From contig JAJDTY010000054.1 of NCBI GenBank assembly GCA_022826945.1, positions 1 through 54,836 of the forward strand: a stretch of 54,836 nt of DNA, read 5' to 3'. The position numbers and the translations under genes are program-made. This document shows, piece after piece, positions 9,052 through 17,542 of this stretch; the stretch's first letter is position 1, and every line of letters begins with the position of its first letter. This DNA is from Candidatus Binatia bacterium (GTDB lineage: Bacteria > Desulfobacterota > Binatia > Bin18). The notes beneath the pieces were generated by a model. It had not been told where the DNA came from. It ran no database searches and saw only the letters and a program-made list of their open reading frames with translations.

Positions 9052-11106
9052 ATGTCCTTCAAACTTGGTGTTGACGTCGGCGGGACGTTTACCGACCTCA
9101 TACTTTTTGACGAGGAAAGTGGCCGACAGGTCCGCGCCAAAACCCCGTCCACCCCCAGCGATCCATCGGTTGGCGTGCTGGCCGGGATTGAGAAAATCTG
9201 CCGCTCGGCCAACATCTCACCCGGTGATATCGCGCAGATTATGCACGGGACAACCGTGGCAACCAACGCCGTCCTTGAGGGAAAAGGCGCGAAGGTTGGC
9301 CTGATTACAACCCAGGGCTTTAAACAGATTCTCCACTTGGCGCGTTCCTGGACGCCGGGTCCGCTCGCCGGCTGGATGATTATGGAGAAACCAGACCCGC
9401 CCGCAGCCATCGAATACACCCGCGAGGCTATCGAACGCATCGACACCCGCGGGGAGGTGGTCACCCCGCTGGACGAAGACGCGCTGCGCACAGACCTGCA
9501 AGATTTGGGCGCCCGAGGAATCGAAGCGCTGACGATTTCCCTCATCAACTCGTACGCCAACCAGAGCCATGAAAAGCGCGTTAAAGAGATCGCCCAGGAG
9601 GTGCTGCCCAACACTCCGATTACCGCCTCATCGGAAGTGTTACCGGAATTCCGGGAGTACGAACGCGCCCTCACCGCGGTGATGAATTCATACGTGCGGC
9701 CAAAAGTCTCCCAGTATATGCGCAGCTTTGCGGACCAGCTCACGGCGCACGGTCTGAAGGCGGATGTCAATATTCTCCGCTCTGACGCCGGGCTGATGAC
9801 CCTGCGTATGGCACAGGAACGGCCGGTCTACGCCGTGATGTCAGGCCCGGCCGGTGGCGTTGCTGGGGCGCTGTATATTGCGAAAAAGGCCGGCTTCCCG
9901 CATTTGTTGACCCTCGATATGGGCGGCACGTCCACTGACGTGGCCCTGTGTCAGGATGGCAGCCAGACTATTTCGCGGGAAACCACCCTGGGCTATTTCC
10001 CGATTAAGGTTCCTTCGGTCGATGTCCGCAGTATCGGAGCCGGCGGCGGCTCCATTGCCCATGTCCCCGAGATTACCAGCGCGCTCCGGGTCGGTCCGCA
10101 GAGTGCCGGTGCAGCTCCCGGTCCGGCCAGCTACGGCCAGGGTGGAACCGAGCCCACGGTGACGGACGCCAACGTTGTCCTTGGCCATCTGCCACCCAAT
10201 CTGCTGGGCGGCGAGATGACGCTGGATACGGAAGCCGCCCACGCCGCGGTCGAGCGCATTGGGAAAAAACTCGGCCTCGATGTGTATCAGACCGCCCAGG
10301 GTATCCTGGACATTGTGAATGAGAATATGCATGGGGCCTTGCGTCTAGTCTCCGTCCAGCGCGGCTACGACCCGCGTAATTTTGCCCTGGCCGCATTCGG
10401 CGGAGCCGGTCCGCTGCACGCCAACGCGGTAGCCAAGCTGATCGGCTCCTTCCCGGTTATCGTCCCTCCCGCACCAGGCATTTTATGCGCCATGGGCGAT
10501 GTGTGTTGCGATTACCGGGAAGAGTTCTCCCGGACCGTCTTCCGCACCCTGGATCAGATCACTGCGCCGGAGGTCGTTGAAATACTCGAAGGGTTGAGTA
10601 CAGAGGCGACCGGCTGGCTAGAACAGGAAGGCATCTCTCGACAGCAACAGCAGATTTTTTACAACGCCGATATGCGCTATTTCCGCCAGGGCTATGAACT
10701 GCCGGTGACCACAACGCTCGACGAGTTGCAAGCCAACGGCACCGCAGCGCTGGCGGAACAATTTCACGCCCTGCATGAACAGCTCTACCGCTTTCGTCTG
10801 GATGCCGAATGTGAGATCGTCAATCTTCGCGCGGTTGCCCTCGGCACGGGAACCACACTGAACTGGCCCGAGGGCGAAACGGACGGGCCGTCCGCGGCCC
10901 ACGCCCAGGTAGACGAACACCGGATTTATTTTGACGGCGACTTTTTGACCACCCCGATTTACGATCGGGCCAAGCTCACACCGGGCAACCGCCTGCCCGG
11001 CCCGGCGATTGTGACCGAGATGGATTCAACCACGGTCGTGTTACCGGATTATGCGGCAGAGGTAGATCGTTATGCGAATATCCTGATTCGACCGGAAGCA
11101 TCATGA
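9052..11106 (+). CDS. hyuA: hydantoinase/oxoprolinase subunit A family ATPase
   Basis: The 684-residue protein has the N-terminal phosphate-binding motif VDVGGTFTDLILFD at residues 7-20 and the second ASKHA-fold motif LDMGGTSTDVAL in the middle. GPAGGVAGAL precedes that motif, and a C-terminal beta-domain ends with GPAIVTEMDSTTVV. These are hallmarks of HyuA-type N-methylhydantoinase, acetone carboxylase and 5-oxoprolinase alpha subunits, which use ATP to activate a carbonyl or lactam. The length is normal. The HyuB partner is at 11571, but unusually a HicBA pair lies between them. The exact substrate (hydantoin, oxoproline, ketone) is not predictable. Confidence 0.9.
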   Translation: MSFKLGVDVGGTFTDLILFDEESGRQVRAKTPSTPSDPSVGVLAGIEKICRSANISPGDIAQIMHGTTVATNAVLEGKGAKVGLITTQGFKQILHLARSWTPGPLAGWMIMEKPDPPAAIEYTREAIERIDTRGEVVTPLDEDALRTDLQDLGARGIEALTISLINSYANQSHEKRVKEIAQEVLPNTPITASSEVLPEFREYERALTAVMNSYVRPKVSQYMRSFADQLTAHGLKADVNILRSDAGLMTLRMAQERPVYAVMSGPAGGVAGALYIAKKAGFPHLLTLDMGGTSTDVALCQDGSQTISRETTLGYFPIKVPSVDVRSIGAGGGSIAHVPEITSALRVGPQSAGAAPGPASYGQGGTEPTVTDANVVLGHLPPNLLGGEMTLDTEAAHAAVERIGKKLGLDVYQTAQGILDIVNENMHGALRLVSVQRGYDPRNFALAAFGGAGPLHANAVAKLIGSFPVIVPPAPGILCAMGDVCCDYREEFSRTVFRTLDQITAPEVVEILEGLSTEATGWLEQEGISRQQQQIFYNADMRYFRQGYELPVTTTLDELQANGTAALAEQFHALHEQLYRFRLDAECEIVNLRAVALGTGTTLNWPEGETDGPSAAHAQVDEHRIYFDGDFLTTPIYDRAKLTPGNRLPGPAIVTEMDSTTVVLPDYAAEVDRYANILIRPEAS

Positions 11107-11116
11107 GAGGGAAGCA

Positions 11117-11320
11117 ATGCACACACAGTTAACTATGGTGTATTGGAAGTCGGATACATTCTGGCTGGGCAAACTCCTCGAACATCCTGAAATCATGACT
11201 CAGGGCGAAACGCTGGAAGAATTGGAAGAAAATCTCAAAGATGCGTACCTGCTGATGGCTATGGATGATGTTCCAGAGGACTACCAGACGAAAACAATTC
11301 GCTGCGAAGTCCAGACATGA
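11117..11320 (+). CDS. hicB: HicB-like antitoxin
   Basis: The 67-residue protein has the HicB partial RNase-H-like fold. It contains LTMVYWKSDTFWLGKLLEHP, then MTQGETLEELEENLKDAYLL, the strand-strand-helix pattern of HicB antitoxins. It lacks the C-terminal ribbon-helix-helix DNA-binding domain of longer HicBs, as in the small HicB_like group. It starts ten bases after hyuA with a GAGGGAAG site and overlaps hicA by four bases (ATGA), so the two are translationally coupled. The order hicB-hicA is the reverse of the classical E. coli pair. It should neutralise HicA by binding its active site. Confidence 0.85.
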   Translation: MHTQLTMVYWKSDTFWLGKLLEHPEIMTQGETLEELEENLKDAYLLMAMDDVPEDYQTKTIRCEVQT

Positions 11321-11508
11321 AGCGGAATGAGTTTGTCCGCCGTCTTCTGGCCGAGGGATGCGTTCTACACAGACACGGTGCCCGGCATGACATCTATCTC
11401 AATCCTTCTACAGGGGATAAACAGCCGGTGCCGAGACATACAGAGATTGACAACCGTTTGGTAAGGCATATTCGGAAAAACCTGGGACTGAAGGACAACA
11501 TAAACTAA
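11317..11508 (+). CDS. hicA: HicA-like mRNA interferase toxin
   Basis: The 63-residue protein has the double-stranded-RNA-binding-like HicA fold. The conserved core HGARHDIYLNPSTGDKQPVP carries the histidine expected to act in RNA cleavage (the HxIY region, about residues 21-28). It is followed by RHTEIDNRLVRHIRKNLGL, where families have P-H-x-E-I and the final helix. It overlaps hicB by four bases. By homology it cuts mRNA in a ribosome-independent way when free of HicB. Its place between hyuA and hyuB means the pair is probably transcribed with that catabolic operon; 62 bases separate it from hyuB. Confidence 0.85.
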   Translation: MKRNEFVRRLLAEGCVLHRHGARHDIYLNPSTGDKQPVPRHTEIDNRLVRHIRKNLGLKDNIN

Positions 11509-11570
11509 CGTGCTCTAGGTGGAGGCCTCATTGCCCTTCGCTCATCCGACCTACATAGAGGAGCAGTATC

Positions 11571-13460
11571 ATGCGCGATGTGAAAATTGCTGAAATTCCA
11601 GATATCGAGGTCGATCCCGTCACCCTCGACATTATCGAGAGTGCGCTCAAGAACTATCGCTATGAAATGGATGCGGTGCTGTTCCGCACGGCCATGTCGC
11701 CGGTGATCCGCGAGCAGCACGACGAATTTCCCATGATCTGTGACCCCAACGGCCGTATGGTCGTCGGGCAGTTCGGCTCCTATATCCGGGAGATGATGGA
11801 GCGTTTTGACCAGCCGCTCTATCCTGGCGATGTCATTCTACTCAACGATCCCTATCTCTGCGGAGGGGCCATTTCCCACATCAACGACTTTCTCGTGCTG
11901 GTTCCCGTCTTTGACGGCGACGAACTCATAGGCTGGACCTCCATGTTCGGCCATCAAATGGACGTAGGCGGCCCGCTGCCCGGCTCGTTTCCGACCAACG
12001 CGACCTCAATCTTTGGCGAGGGACTCCGCATTCCGCCCGTTAAACTGTTTGAAAAAGGCGAACTCAACCAGGCCGTCCTGGACTTGATTCTGAACAACGT
12101 CCGCATTCCCATGATGAACCGCTCGGATCTCATGGGCATTGTAGCCGGCTGTAAAACCGCTGAACAGCGCGTGCAGGAACTGTGCGAACGCTTTGGGCGA
12201 GATACCTATCTGGCCGCCTGCCAGGCATTACTGGACCGAACCTACCGGGCCGTCCAGACCCTCATCCAGCGCAATATTCCGACCGAGCCCCAGTCCTTCG
12301 AGGACTATATTGACGATGATGGGCTCGGCCACGGCCCGTTCAAAATGAAACTCACTATCTGGCGTGAGGGCGACCGGGCGGTCTTCGACTGGACCGGCAC
12401 CGACCCGCAGGCCGTTGGACCGATCAATTTTTATCTCAATCCGGGCATGTTCAAGATGTTCATCGGCGTCTACCTCATCATGGTCTACGACCCGCAGATT
12501 CTGTTTAACGACGGCTTCTACGATCTGATCGACGCCCGCATGCCGGACGGCTCTCTCCTCCATCCGAAATTTCCCGCCCCGCTGGGCTGTCGAACCCATG
12601 CCCTGGCCCGCCTGTTTGATGTCATGGGCGGCTGTCTCGGCCAGAAGAGCCCGGAACTGACGACCGCGGCCGGCTACGGCACCAGCCCCCACCTGCTGTA
12701 CAGCGGCAACGATAAGGACAACAATTTCTTCTTCATTATGGAGATCGGCTATGGTGGCATTCCTGGCCGACCGATCGGCGACGGCATGGATGGCCATTCC
12801 TGGTGGCCGCTCTTCACCAATATTCCGACCGAATACCTCGAAAGCTATTGTCCCCTGCGTGTGGACCGCTATTCGTCGGTCATCGACTCCGGCGGAGCCG
12901 GTCTGCACCGAGGAGGGAATGGCATCGACAAATGGTACACCTTTCTCGAACCCGGTGAGATCGCCATTCATGACGACCGCTGGCTGACTCCTCCCTGGGG
13001 AATTCTCGGGGGTAAGCCGGGGATGCGCTCGACGAAAATCTTGGTCCACACCGATGGAACCCGGACCGTCCTGCCCTCAAAATGTGACCAGATCGAGGTC
13101 GAGCCGGGTGACCAACTCATCTTCCAGACCGCGGGCGGCGGCGGCTGGGGTGACCCACTGGAGCGCGAGATTGAGAAAGTCCGGATTGACATCGTGCGCG
13201 AGTTGGTCTCCGCGGAAAAGGCCGCATCCGATTACGGTGTGGTGTTCGATCCAGCCACGTCCGAAGTCGACGAGGAAGCCACCCGAGCCCTGCGTCAGCG
13301 CATGAAGGAGAGCCGGGGCGAAACACAGACGTTCGACTTTGGTCCGCCACTCCACGAACTCCTGGCACGCTGTAAAGAGGAGACCGGACTGGAGCCACCC
13401 GCCGCTCCCAGCTTACCGCCGGGCTGGGAGACAAACGGAGTGAAGAAAGTCGCAGCCTGA
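11571..13460 (+). CDS. hyuB: hydantoinase/oxoprolinase subunit B family protein
   Basis: The 629-residue protein has HyuB hallmarks: an early VDPVTLDIIESALKN, then AMSPVIREQHDEFPMICD, PGDVILLNDPYLCGGAISHI, GWTSMFGHQMDVGG, and a late GGAGLHRGGNGI and TAGGGGWGDP. These proteins form the second subunit of ATP-dependent hydantoinases, oxoprolinases and acetone/acetophenone carboxylases, and bind metal through conserved His and Asp residues. A GAGGAG site lies eight bases before the ATG. It is longer than a minimal HyuB (about 520) by a C-terminal extension of roughly 80 residues with a charged helix (EKVRIDIVRELVSAEKAAS), as often seen in this family. Confidence 0.9.
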   Translation: MRDVKIAEIPDIEVDPVTLDIIESALKNYRYEMDAVLFRTAMSPVIREQHDEFPMICDPNGRMVVGQFGSYIREMMERFDQPLYPGDVILLNDPYLCGGAISHINDFLVLVPVFDGDELIGWTSMFGHQMDVGGPLPGSFPTNATSIFGEGLRIPPVKLFEKGELNQAVLDLILNNVRIPMMNRSDLMGIVAGCKTAEQRVQELCERFGRDTYLAACQALLDRTYRAVQTLIQRNIPTEPQSFEDYIDDDGLGHGPFKMKLTIWREGDRAVFDWTGTDPQAVGPINFYLNPGMFKMFIGVYLIMVYDPQILFNDGFYDLIDARMPDGSLLHPKFPAPLGCRTHALARLFDVMGGCLGQKSPELTTAAGYGTSPHLLYSGNDKDNNFFFIMEIGYGGIPGRPIGDGMDGHSWWPLFTNIPTEYLESYCPLRVDRYSSVIDSGGAGLHRGGNGIDKWYTFLEPGEIAIHDDRWLTPPWGILGGKPGMRSTKILVHTDGTRTVLPSKCDQIEVEPGDQLIFQTAGGGGWGDPLEREIEKVRIDIVRELVSAEKAASDYGVVFDPATSEVDEEATRALRQRMKESRGETQTFDFGPPLHELLARCKEETGLEPPAAPSLPPGWETNGVKKVAA

Positions 13461-13538
13461 CCGATTGTCTTTACCGTGTCTCTCATGAGTAAGGATGGAA
13501 GTCAGGGGAGCCGGGCTTTAGCCTGTCATTCGAGACCG

Positions 13539-14048
13539 ATGATAGCCCTCAACGCTCCTACTGCCAGTTTGAATCGGATAGCTTGGCGTGTGTTCGTCCT
13601 CGCCTTCTTTCTTCTCTTCTCCTGTGACCAACTCCGCAACGAGCCGCTGACCGGACACCGCGACATTGCAGCCGCTCTCCGACCGTTACTGGATCTGGGG
13701 TATGCCGGACTGGACTATCCGACCTACCATGCCGAGTTCCAGGCGTTTCAAACCGTTGTGCGGCAAAAGATGGAGGAAACGCCTCACGAAATGCGGCCGT
13801 ACGTCAACACCATCATGGCCTATCTGCAAGTCGCAGACAAAGTGCTGGAGTGGCACGCGCAACAGCCCGAAGAGCAGCAGCCACCCCAGCTCACTACCTG
13901 GGTAGCCGACTACCCATTTCTGAAAGCCGCCCTAGGTGCCCGGCTCGAAGCGCCACAGGCTTTTGATACGGAAACCGCGCTCCAGCTCCTGTTTGAAAAA
14001 ACAGACGAAACACTCGTGGCCATGCAGGTCAAGAACAAACCCATATAA
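13539..14048 (+). CDS. putative lipoprotein of unknown function
   Basis: From the ATG at 13539 this is a 169-residue protein with a lipoprotein-like signal: RIAWRVFVLAFFLLFSC, cysteine at about residue 29 (lipobox LFSC). In-frame GTG at 13476 and ATG at 13485 exist but would give an overly long signal region. The mature part is mainly helical and acidic, with a Gln/Glu/Pro-rich stretch (QQPEEQQPPQLTTW). No family recognised. It is placed 78 bases after hyuB and 14 before the SDR gene in the same direction, so it probably belongs to the same transcript. Confidence 0.55.
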   Translation: MIALNAPTASLNRIAWRVFVLAFFLLFSCDQLRNEPLTGHRDIAAALRPLLDLGYAGLDYPTYHAEFQAFQTVVRQKMEETPHEMRPYVNTIMAYLQVADKVLEWHAQQPEEQQPPQLTTWVADYPFLKAALGARLEAPQAFDTETALQLLFEKTDETLVAMQVKNKPI

Positions 14049-14062
14049 GCGAGGAGAGACCA

Positions 14063-14818
14063 ATGGGAAAACTCGACAACAAAATCGCCCTGATTACCGG
14101 CTCAAGCAGCGGTATTGGAAAGGCGGTCGCCCTCGCCTTTGCCAAAGAGGGGGCCGACCTTGCCCTCAACTATCCGGATGATTCCCAGGCCGACAATGCC
14201 GCGGCGGTCCAGCAAGAGATTGAAGCCCTTGGCCGTCGGGCAGTCGCCATCCGGGCGGATGTTTCCCAGGAAGACGAGGTGCAGCACCTTGTTGATACCA
14301 CGGTACAGACCTATGGCCGCATCGACATTTTGGTCAACAATGCCGGCATTGCCTCTGCCGCAACCGTCGAGAACATGCCGGTTTCCATGTGGGACCAGAT
14401 GTTGGCGGTCAACCTGAGAAGTGTCTTTCTGTGTACGCGCCTGGTTCTGCCGCTGATGTATAAACAGGACTACGGCAAGATTATTAGCACCGCTTCGCAA
14501 CTCGCCTATCTCGGGTCGCCCGGCCTGGGTCATTACTGTGCGGCCAAGGCCGCTATCATTGCGTTTACCCGCTCGCTGTCGCGTGAAATCGGGATCCGCA
14601 ACATCAATGCGAATTGCGTCGGCCCTGGCGCAACCCAAACCCCCATCCTCAAGGGCATCAGCAGCGAGGCCCTGGAAGCCATTCGAGCCAGCATTCCCAA
14701 AGGCCATCTGGCAACGGTCGATGATATTGCGCCGACCTATGTTTTTCTGGCCTCCGACGAATCGAGCCACTATGTCGGGCAATGCCTCAGCCCCAATGGC
14801 GGCGACATCATGCTCTGA
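14063..14818 (+). CDS. short-chain dehydrogenase/reductase (FabG-like)
   Basis: This 251-residue classical SDR has the cofactor motif TGSSSGIG at residues 12-19 and NNAG at 92-95. The catalytic Ser145, Tyr158 and Lys162 lie in the order S-x12-Y-x3-K. The segment after the first beta-alpha-beta unit (LNYPDDSQADN) lacks an acidic residue at the tip of strand 2 in the NAD-specific position, so NADP(H) use is somewhat more likely. A GAGGAGAG ribosome site lies five bases before the ATG. It likely oxidises or reduces an alcohol/ketone intermediate of the surrounding hydantoinase-type pathway; the substrate is unknown. Confidence 0.9.
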   Translation: MGKLDNKIALITGSSSGIGKAVALAFAKEGADLALNYPDDSQADNAAAVQQEIEALGRRAVAIRADVSQEDEVQHLVDTTVQTYGRIDILVNNAGIASAATVENMPVSMWDQMLAVNLRSVFLCTRLVLPLMYKQDYGKIISTASQLAYLGSPGLGHYCAAKAAIIAFTRSLSREIGIRNINANCVGPGATQTPILKGISSEALEAIRASIPKGHLATVDDIAPTYVFLASDESSHYVGQCLSPNGGDIML

Positions 14819-14866
14819 ATTCGCGTCTCTTGCCCCTCCTCTCTGCCGCCTATAGACTCAGCCGCC

Positions 14867-16054
14867 GTGCCTGAGCCGCCCTCCCCCTCGCAGAGCCAGG
14901 AAGTCTTGTTCACCCGAGACTTTATCCTGCTGTGTCTGGGGACCTTTTTGTTTGCCGGCAGCATGTTCCTGCTCTTTGCCGTCCTGCCGGTCTTTGTGGT
15001 TGAGGAACTCCACGGCGCAGACTCCCAGGTCGGTCTGATCATGGGTGCGTTCGCCGTCTCCGCCCTGCTCGTGCGTCCCATGACCGGCCGTTTGGTTGAC
15101 CAGTGGAGTCGGAAGACCATTCTTAGTATTGGCGCCCTCATCTACTGTCTGGCCCCAGCGCTCTACACCCAGGCCGAGTCCGTCCCGGTCATGCTGGGTC
15201 TGCGTTTCTTTCACGGATTAGGGATAGCCGCCTATACGACCGCCGCCGGGGTCATCGTTGCCGACCTGGCCCCACCGAGCCGGCGCGGGGAGGGGATGGG
15301 GTATTACGGCATGTCCCTGAACCTGGCCATGACCATTGGTCCGGCGTTGGGAGTCATGCTCATCGGCCACATCGGTTATGATTCCCTGTTCTGGCTGTGT
15401 GCGGCCCTCGGTCTCGGCAGTCTTGTCCTGTCACAATTGATCCGGGAGCCGGAGCACGCCCAGTCTCCACACCAGGCAGGTACCCAGCCGCACAAATGGG
15501 TGAGCCGGGCCGCGCTCTTTCCCGGTTTTATTGCCGTCTGCATGACGGTCACCTTCGGCGCCGTGGTCTCCTTTCTTCCGCTCTTTGTCAAAGCCGCTAA
15601 CCTGGGCAATCCGGGCCTATACTTTACCGTATATTCCATTGTGGTCGTGGTCTCACGCCCCTTTGCCGGACGACTGTCCGACCGCTTTGGCCGCGCGGCG
15701 GTGATTGTTCCCGGCATGGTCTGTCTTACGGTCGCAATGACCACGCTCGCGTTTTCGTCGTCCCTTTTCGGCCTTCTGGTTGCAGCCGCCTTGCAAGGCT
15801 TAGGATTCGGAGGGGTGCAACCCTCCATCATGGCCCTGGTGGTTGATCGCTCGCCCCTGCATGAGCGCGGGGCGGCGCTAGCCACGCTGATGGGGGCGTT
15901 CGATGTTGGGGTGGGGCTGAGCAGTATCGTCCTGGGAGCGGTGCTCGAATACACGGATTTTACCGTGATGTTTTTGTGTGCGGGCGGCGTGGCTCTTGGC
16001 GGGGCGGCCGGGGCGGCGTGGGGGACGCGAGAAAAAGCTAAGCCGGAAGGCTGA
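14867..16054 (+). CDS. major facilitator superfamily transporter
   Basis: This is a 395-residue protein with about twelve hydrophobic segments in two halves. MFS motif A appears as GRLVDQWSRKTIL after the second helix and again as GRLSDRFGRAAVIV in the second half. It starts at a GTG at 14867, and the region before is GC-rich with only a weak ribosome site. It is 48 bases downstream of the SDR. It is probably an inner-membrane importer or exporter for the compound handled by the neighbouring enzymes. The helix pattern and size match 12-helix drug/metabolite MFS members; direction and substrate cannot be read from sequence. Confidence 0.85.
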   Translation: MPEPPSPSQSQEVLFTRDFILLCLGTFLFAGSMFLLFAVLPVFVVEELHGADSQVGLIMGAFAVSALLVRPMTGRLVDQWSRKTILSIGALIYCLAPALYTQAESVPVMLGLRFFHGLGIAAYTTAAGVIVADLAPPSRRGEGMGYYGMSLNLAMTIGPALGVMLIGHIGYDSLFWLCAALGLGSLVLSQLIREPEHAQSPHQAGTQPHKWVSRAALFPGFIAVCMTVTFGAVVSFLPLFVKAANLGNPGLYFTVYSIVVVVSRPFAGRLSDRFGRAAVIVPGMVCLTVAMTTLAFSSSLFGLLVAAALQGLGFGGVQPSIMALVVDRSPLHERGAALATLMGAFDVGVGLSSIVLGAVLEYTDFTVMFLCAGGVALGGAAGAAWGTREKAKPEG

Positions 16055-16182
16055 AGCATTCTTCTCCGCACGGCTTCTGGCCCTTCGCCATCCGTCACTG
16101 GAGCCTGCTGTATCCTTGCGGCAGTACAAGGGCTCGGTTAGGCTGACGGCAACAGCGGCAGACCGGGAAGGAAACGGAATCC

Positions 16183-17535
16183 ATGCGTAAGACAACTTTT
16201 TCCATGTGTGGTGTACTGGTTGCGCTCGTGCTGAGCGTCGTGTTGATACCCCATGCCCACTCGCAGGGTCAGGGTCTCCCCACTCGGGAGGATATCCAGC
16301 AGTGGATCAGTACGAATCTGACCACGCTGCCCCAATTCAAAGAGGGCGATGTTCTGGGACAGGCTGACCTGGAGAAGCTGCGCCCCTTCTTGCCACCGCG
16401 TTATATCGACGAGTTTGATTTTCCTGAGGTCGAGTTTCATGTTGCGCCCACGGGCCATTACCCGCCCCACCCCGATTATCTGGCTGCGACCGAGCAGTAC
16501 GCCAATCAAACTCGCCTCGCCGCGGACGGAGCACTGGAGAATTATATTGCCGGGCGGCCATTTGCCCAAGCGCTGATCAATCCTGACGACCCGACTTCAG
16601 GGGTCAAAGCGGCCTGGAACTTCAACTACCGCTGGCAGTACTACGGGATGAATGTCGAGCGCTATCTGGGCGCACTCATTGCCAAGGGTGGAAGCGCGTC
16701 ACGGCTCGCCGGGTTTCCGGAGGACCTGATTCAGGGCGGAGGGAGAGCAATCCGCCATCTCGTTGCCTTATACCAGCGCGTCTACCACAACCATTTGGCC
16801 CAGTTATCACAGCAGGGTCATCTCCTGCCCTTCACTGATGCGGGGCGCTTTGAATACAAGGATTACGTCGAGGTGCTTGAGCCGTACGATGTCCGCGGAC
16901 AGCGATTTATGATCTATCGCTATGACAACCCGCGCCAGCCGGACGATGCCTGGGGCTTCCTGCCCCAACTACGTAAGGTCCGTCGCCTGTCCACGCATGA
17001 ACGGGATGACTCCGTTGCCGGAACAGAAATGACGCTGGACGATTTTACCGGATTTTCCGGCCGTATCCTCGACCATGAATGGAAATTTCTGGGGTGGAAG
17101 GTGCTGTTGCACGTCATGAATTCCCAGCACCCGTACGCCCGCTTCTACGGCCCTAACGGCTGGCTGCCCAACGACCGCTGGGAGCTGCGTTTATGTGCCG
17201 TTGTCGAACAAACGCCGACCATGCCTCGCAACTACAGCAGCAAGATTTATTTTTGGGATGCGGAGACCTATGAGACGGCGATGGTCCTGGTTTTTGACGC
17301 TGATGGCAAGCTCTGGAAGGTCAACGACCTGCTGCACGGCTGGTCCGAAGACCCGAGTCAGGCCGAGTCGGACCGGGGCAAGCAGGTGCCCCGTAATATC
17401 GGTTTTACGATTGTTGACGTCAAACAGGAGCAGGCCACGATTTTCTCCGCCTACACTATCGAATACCCCGATGTCGATCTCGAACACGTCGAGGAACGCT
17501 ACGACGTGAATATATTGAGCGAGGGGCGGCGGTAA
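16183..17535 (+). CDS. DUF1329 family periplasmic protein
   Basis: The 450-residue protein has a Sec signal (MRKTTFSM plus a hydrophobic core, cut near HAHS-QG). The body shows the DUF1329 pattern: LPPRYIDEFDFPEVEF, a central WKFLGWKVLLHVMNSQHPYARF, and the typical C-terminal YSSKIYFWDAETYETAMVLV followed by GKLWKVNDLLHG. The fold resembles the LolA/LolB lipoprotein carriers. DUF1329 genes normally accompany DUF1302 and RND genes. Here those lie about 12 kb away on the other strand, so the two parts probably belong to one envelope system split in the genome. An envelope carrier role for hydrophobic molecules is inferred. Confidence 0.85.
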   Translation: MRKTTFSMCGVLVALVLSVVLIPHAHSQGQGLPTREDIQQWISTNLTTLPQFKEGDVLGQADLEKLRPFLPPRYIDEFDFPEVEFHVAPTGHYPPHPDYLAATEQYANQTRLAADGALENYIAGRPFAQALINPDDPTSGVKAAWNFNYRWQYYGMNVERYLGALIAKGGSASRLAGFPEDLIQGGGRAIRHLVALYQRVYHNHLAQLSQQGHLLPFTDAGRFEYKDYVEVLEPYDVRGQRFMIYRYDNPRQPDDAWGFLPQLRKVRRLSTHERDDSVAGTEMTLDDFTGFSGRILDHEWKFLGWKVLLHVMNSQHPYARFYGPNGWLPNDRWELRLCAVVEQTPTMPRNYSSKIYFWDAETYETAMVLVFDADGKLWKVNDLLHGWSEDPSQAESDRGKQVPRNIGFTIVDVKQEQATIFSAYTIEYPDVDLEHVEERYDVNILSEGRR

Positions 17536-17542
17536 CGTTGGG

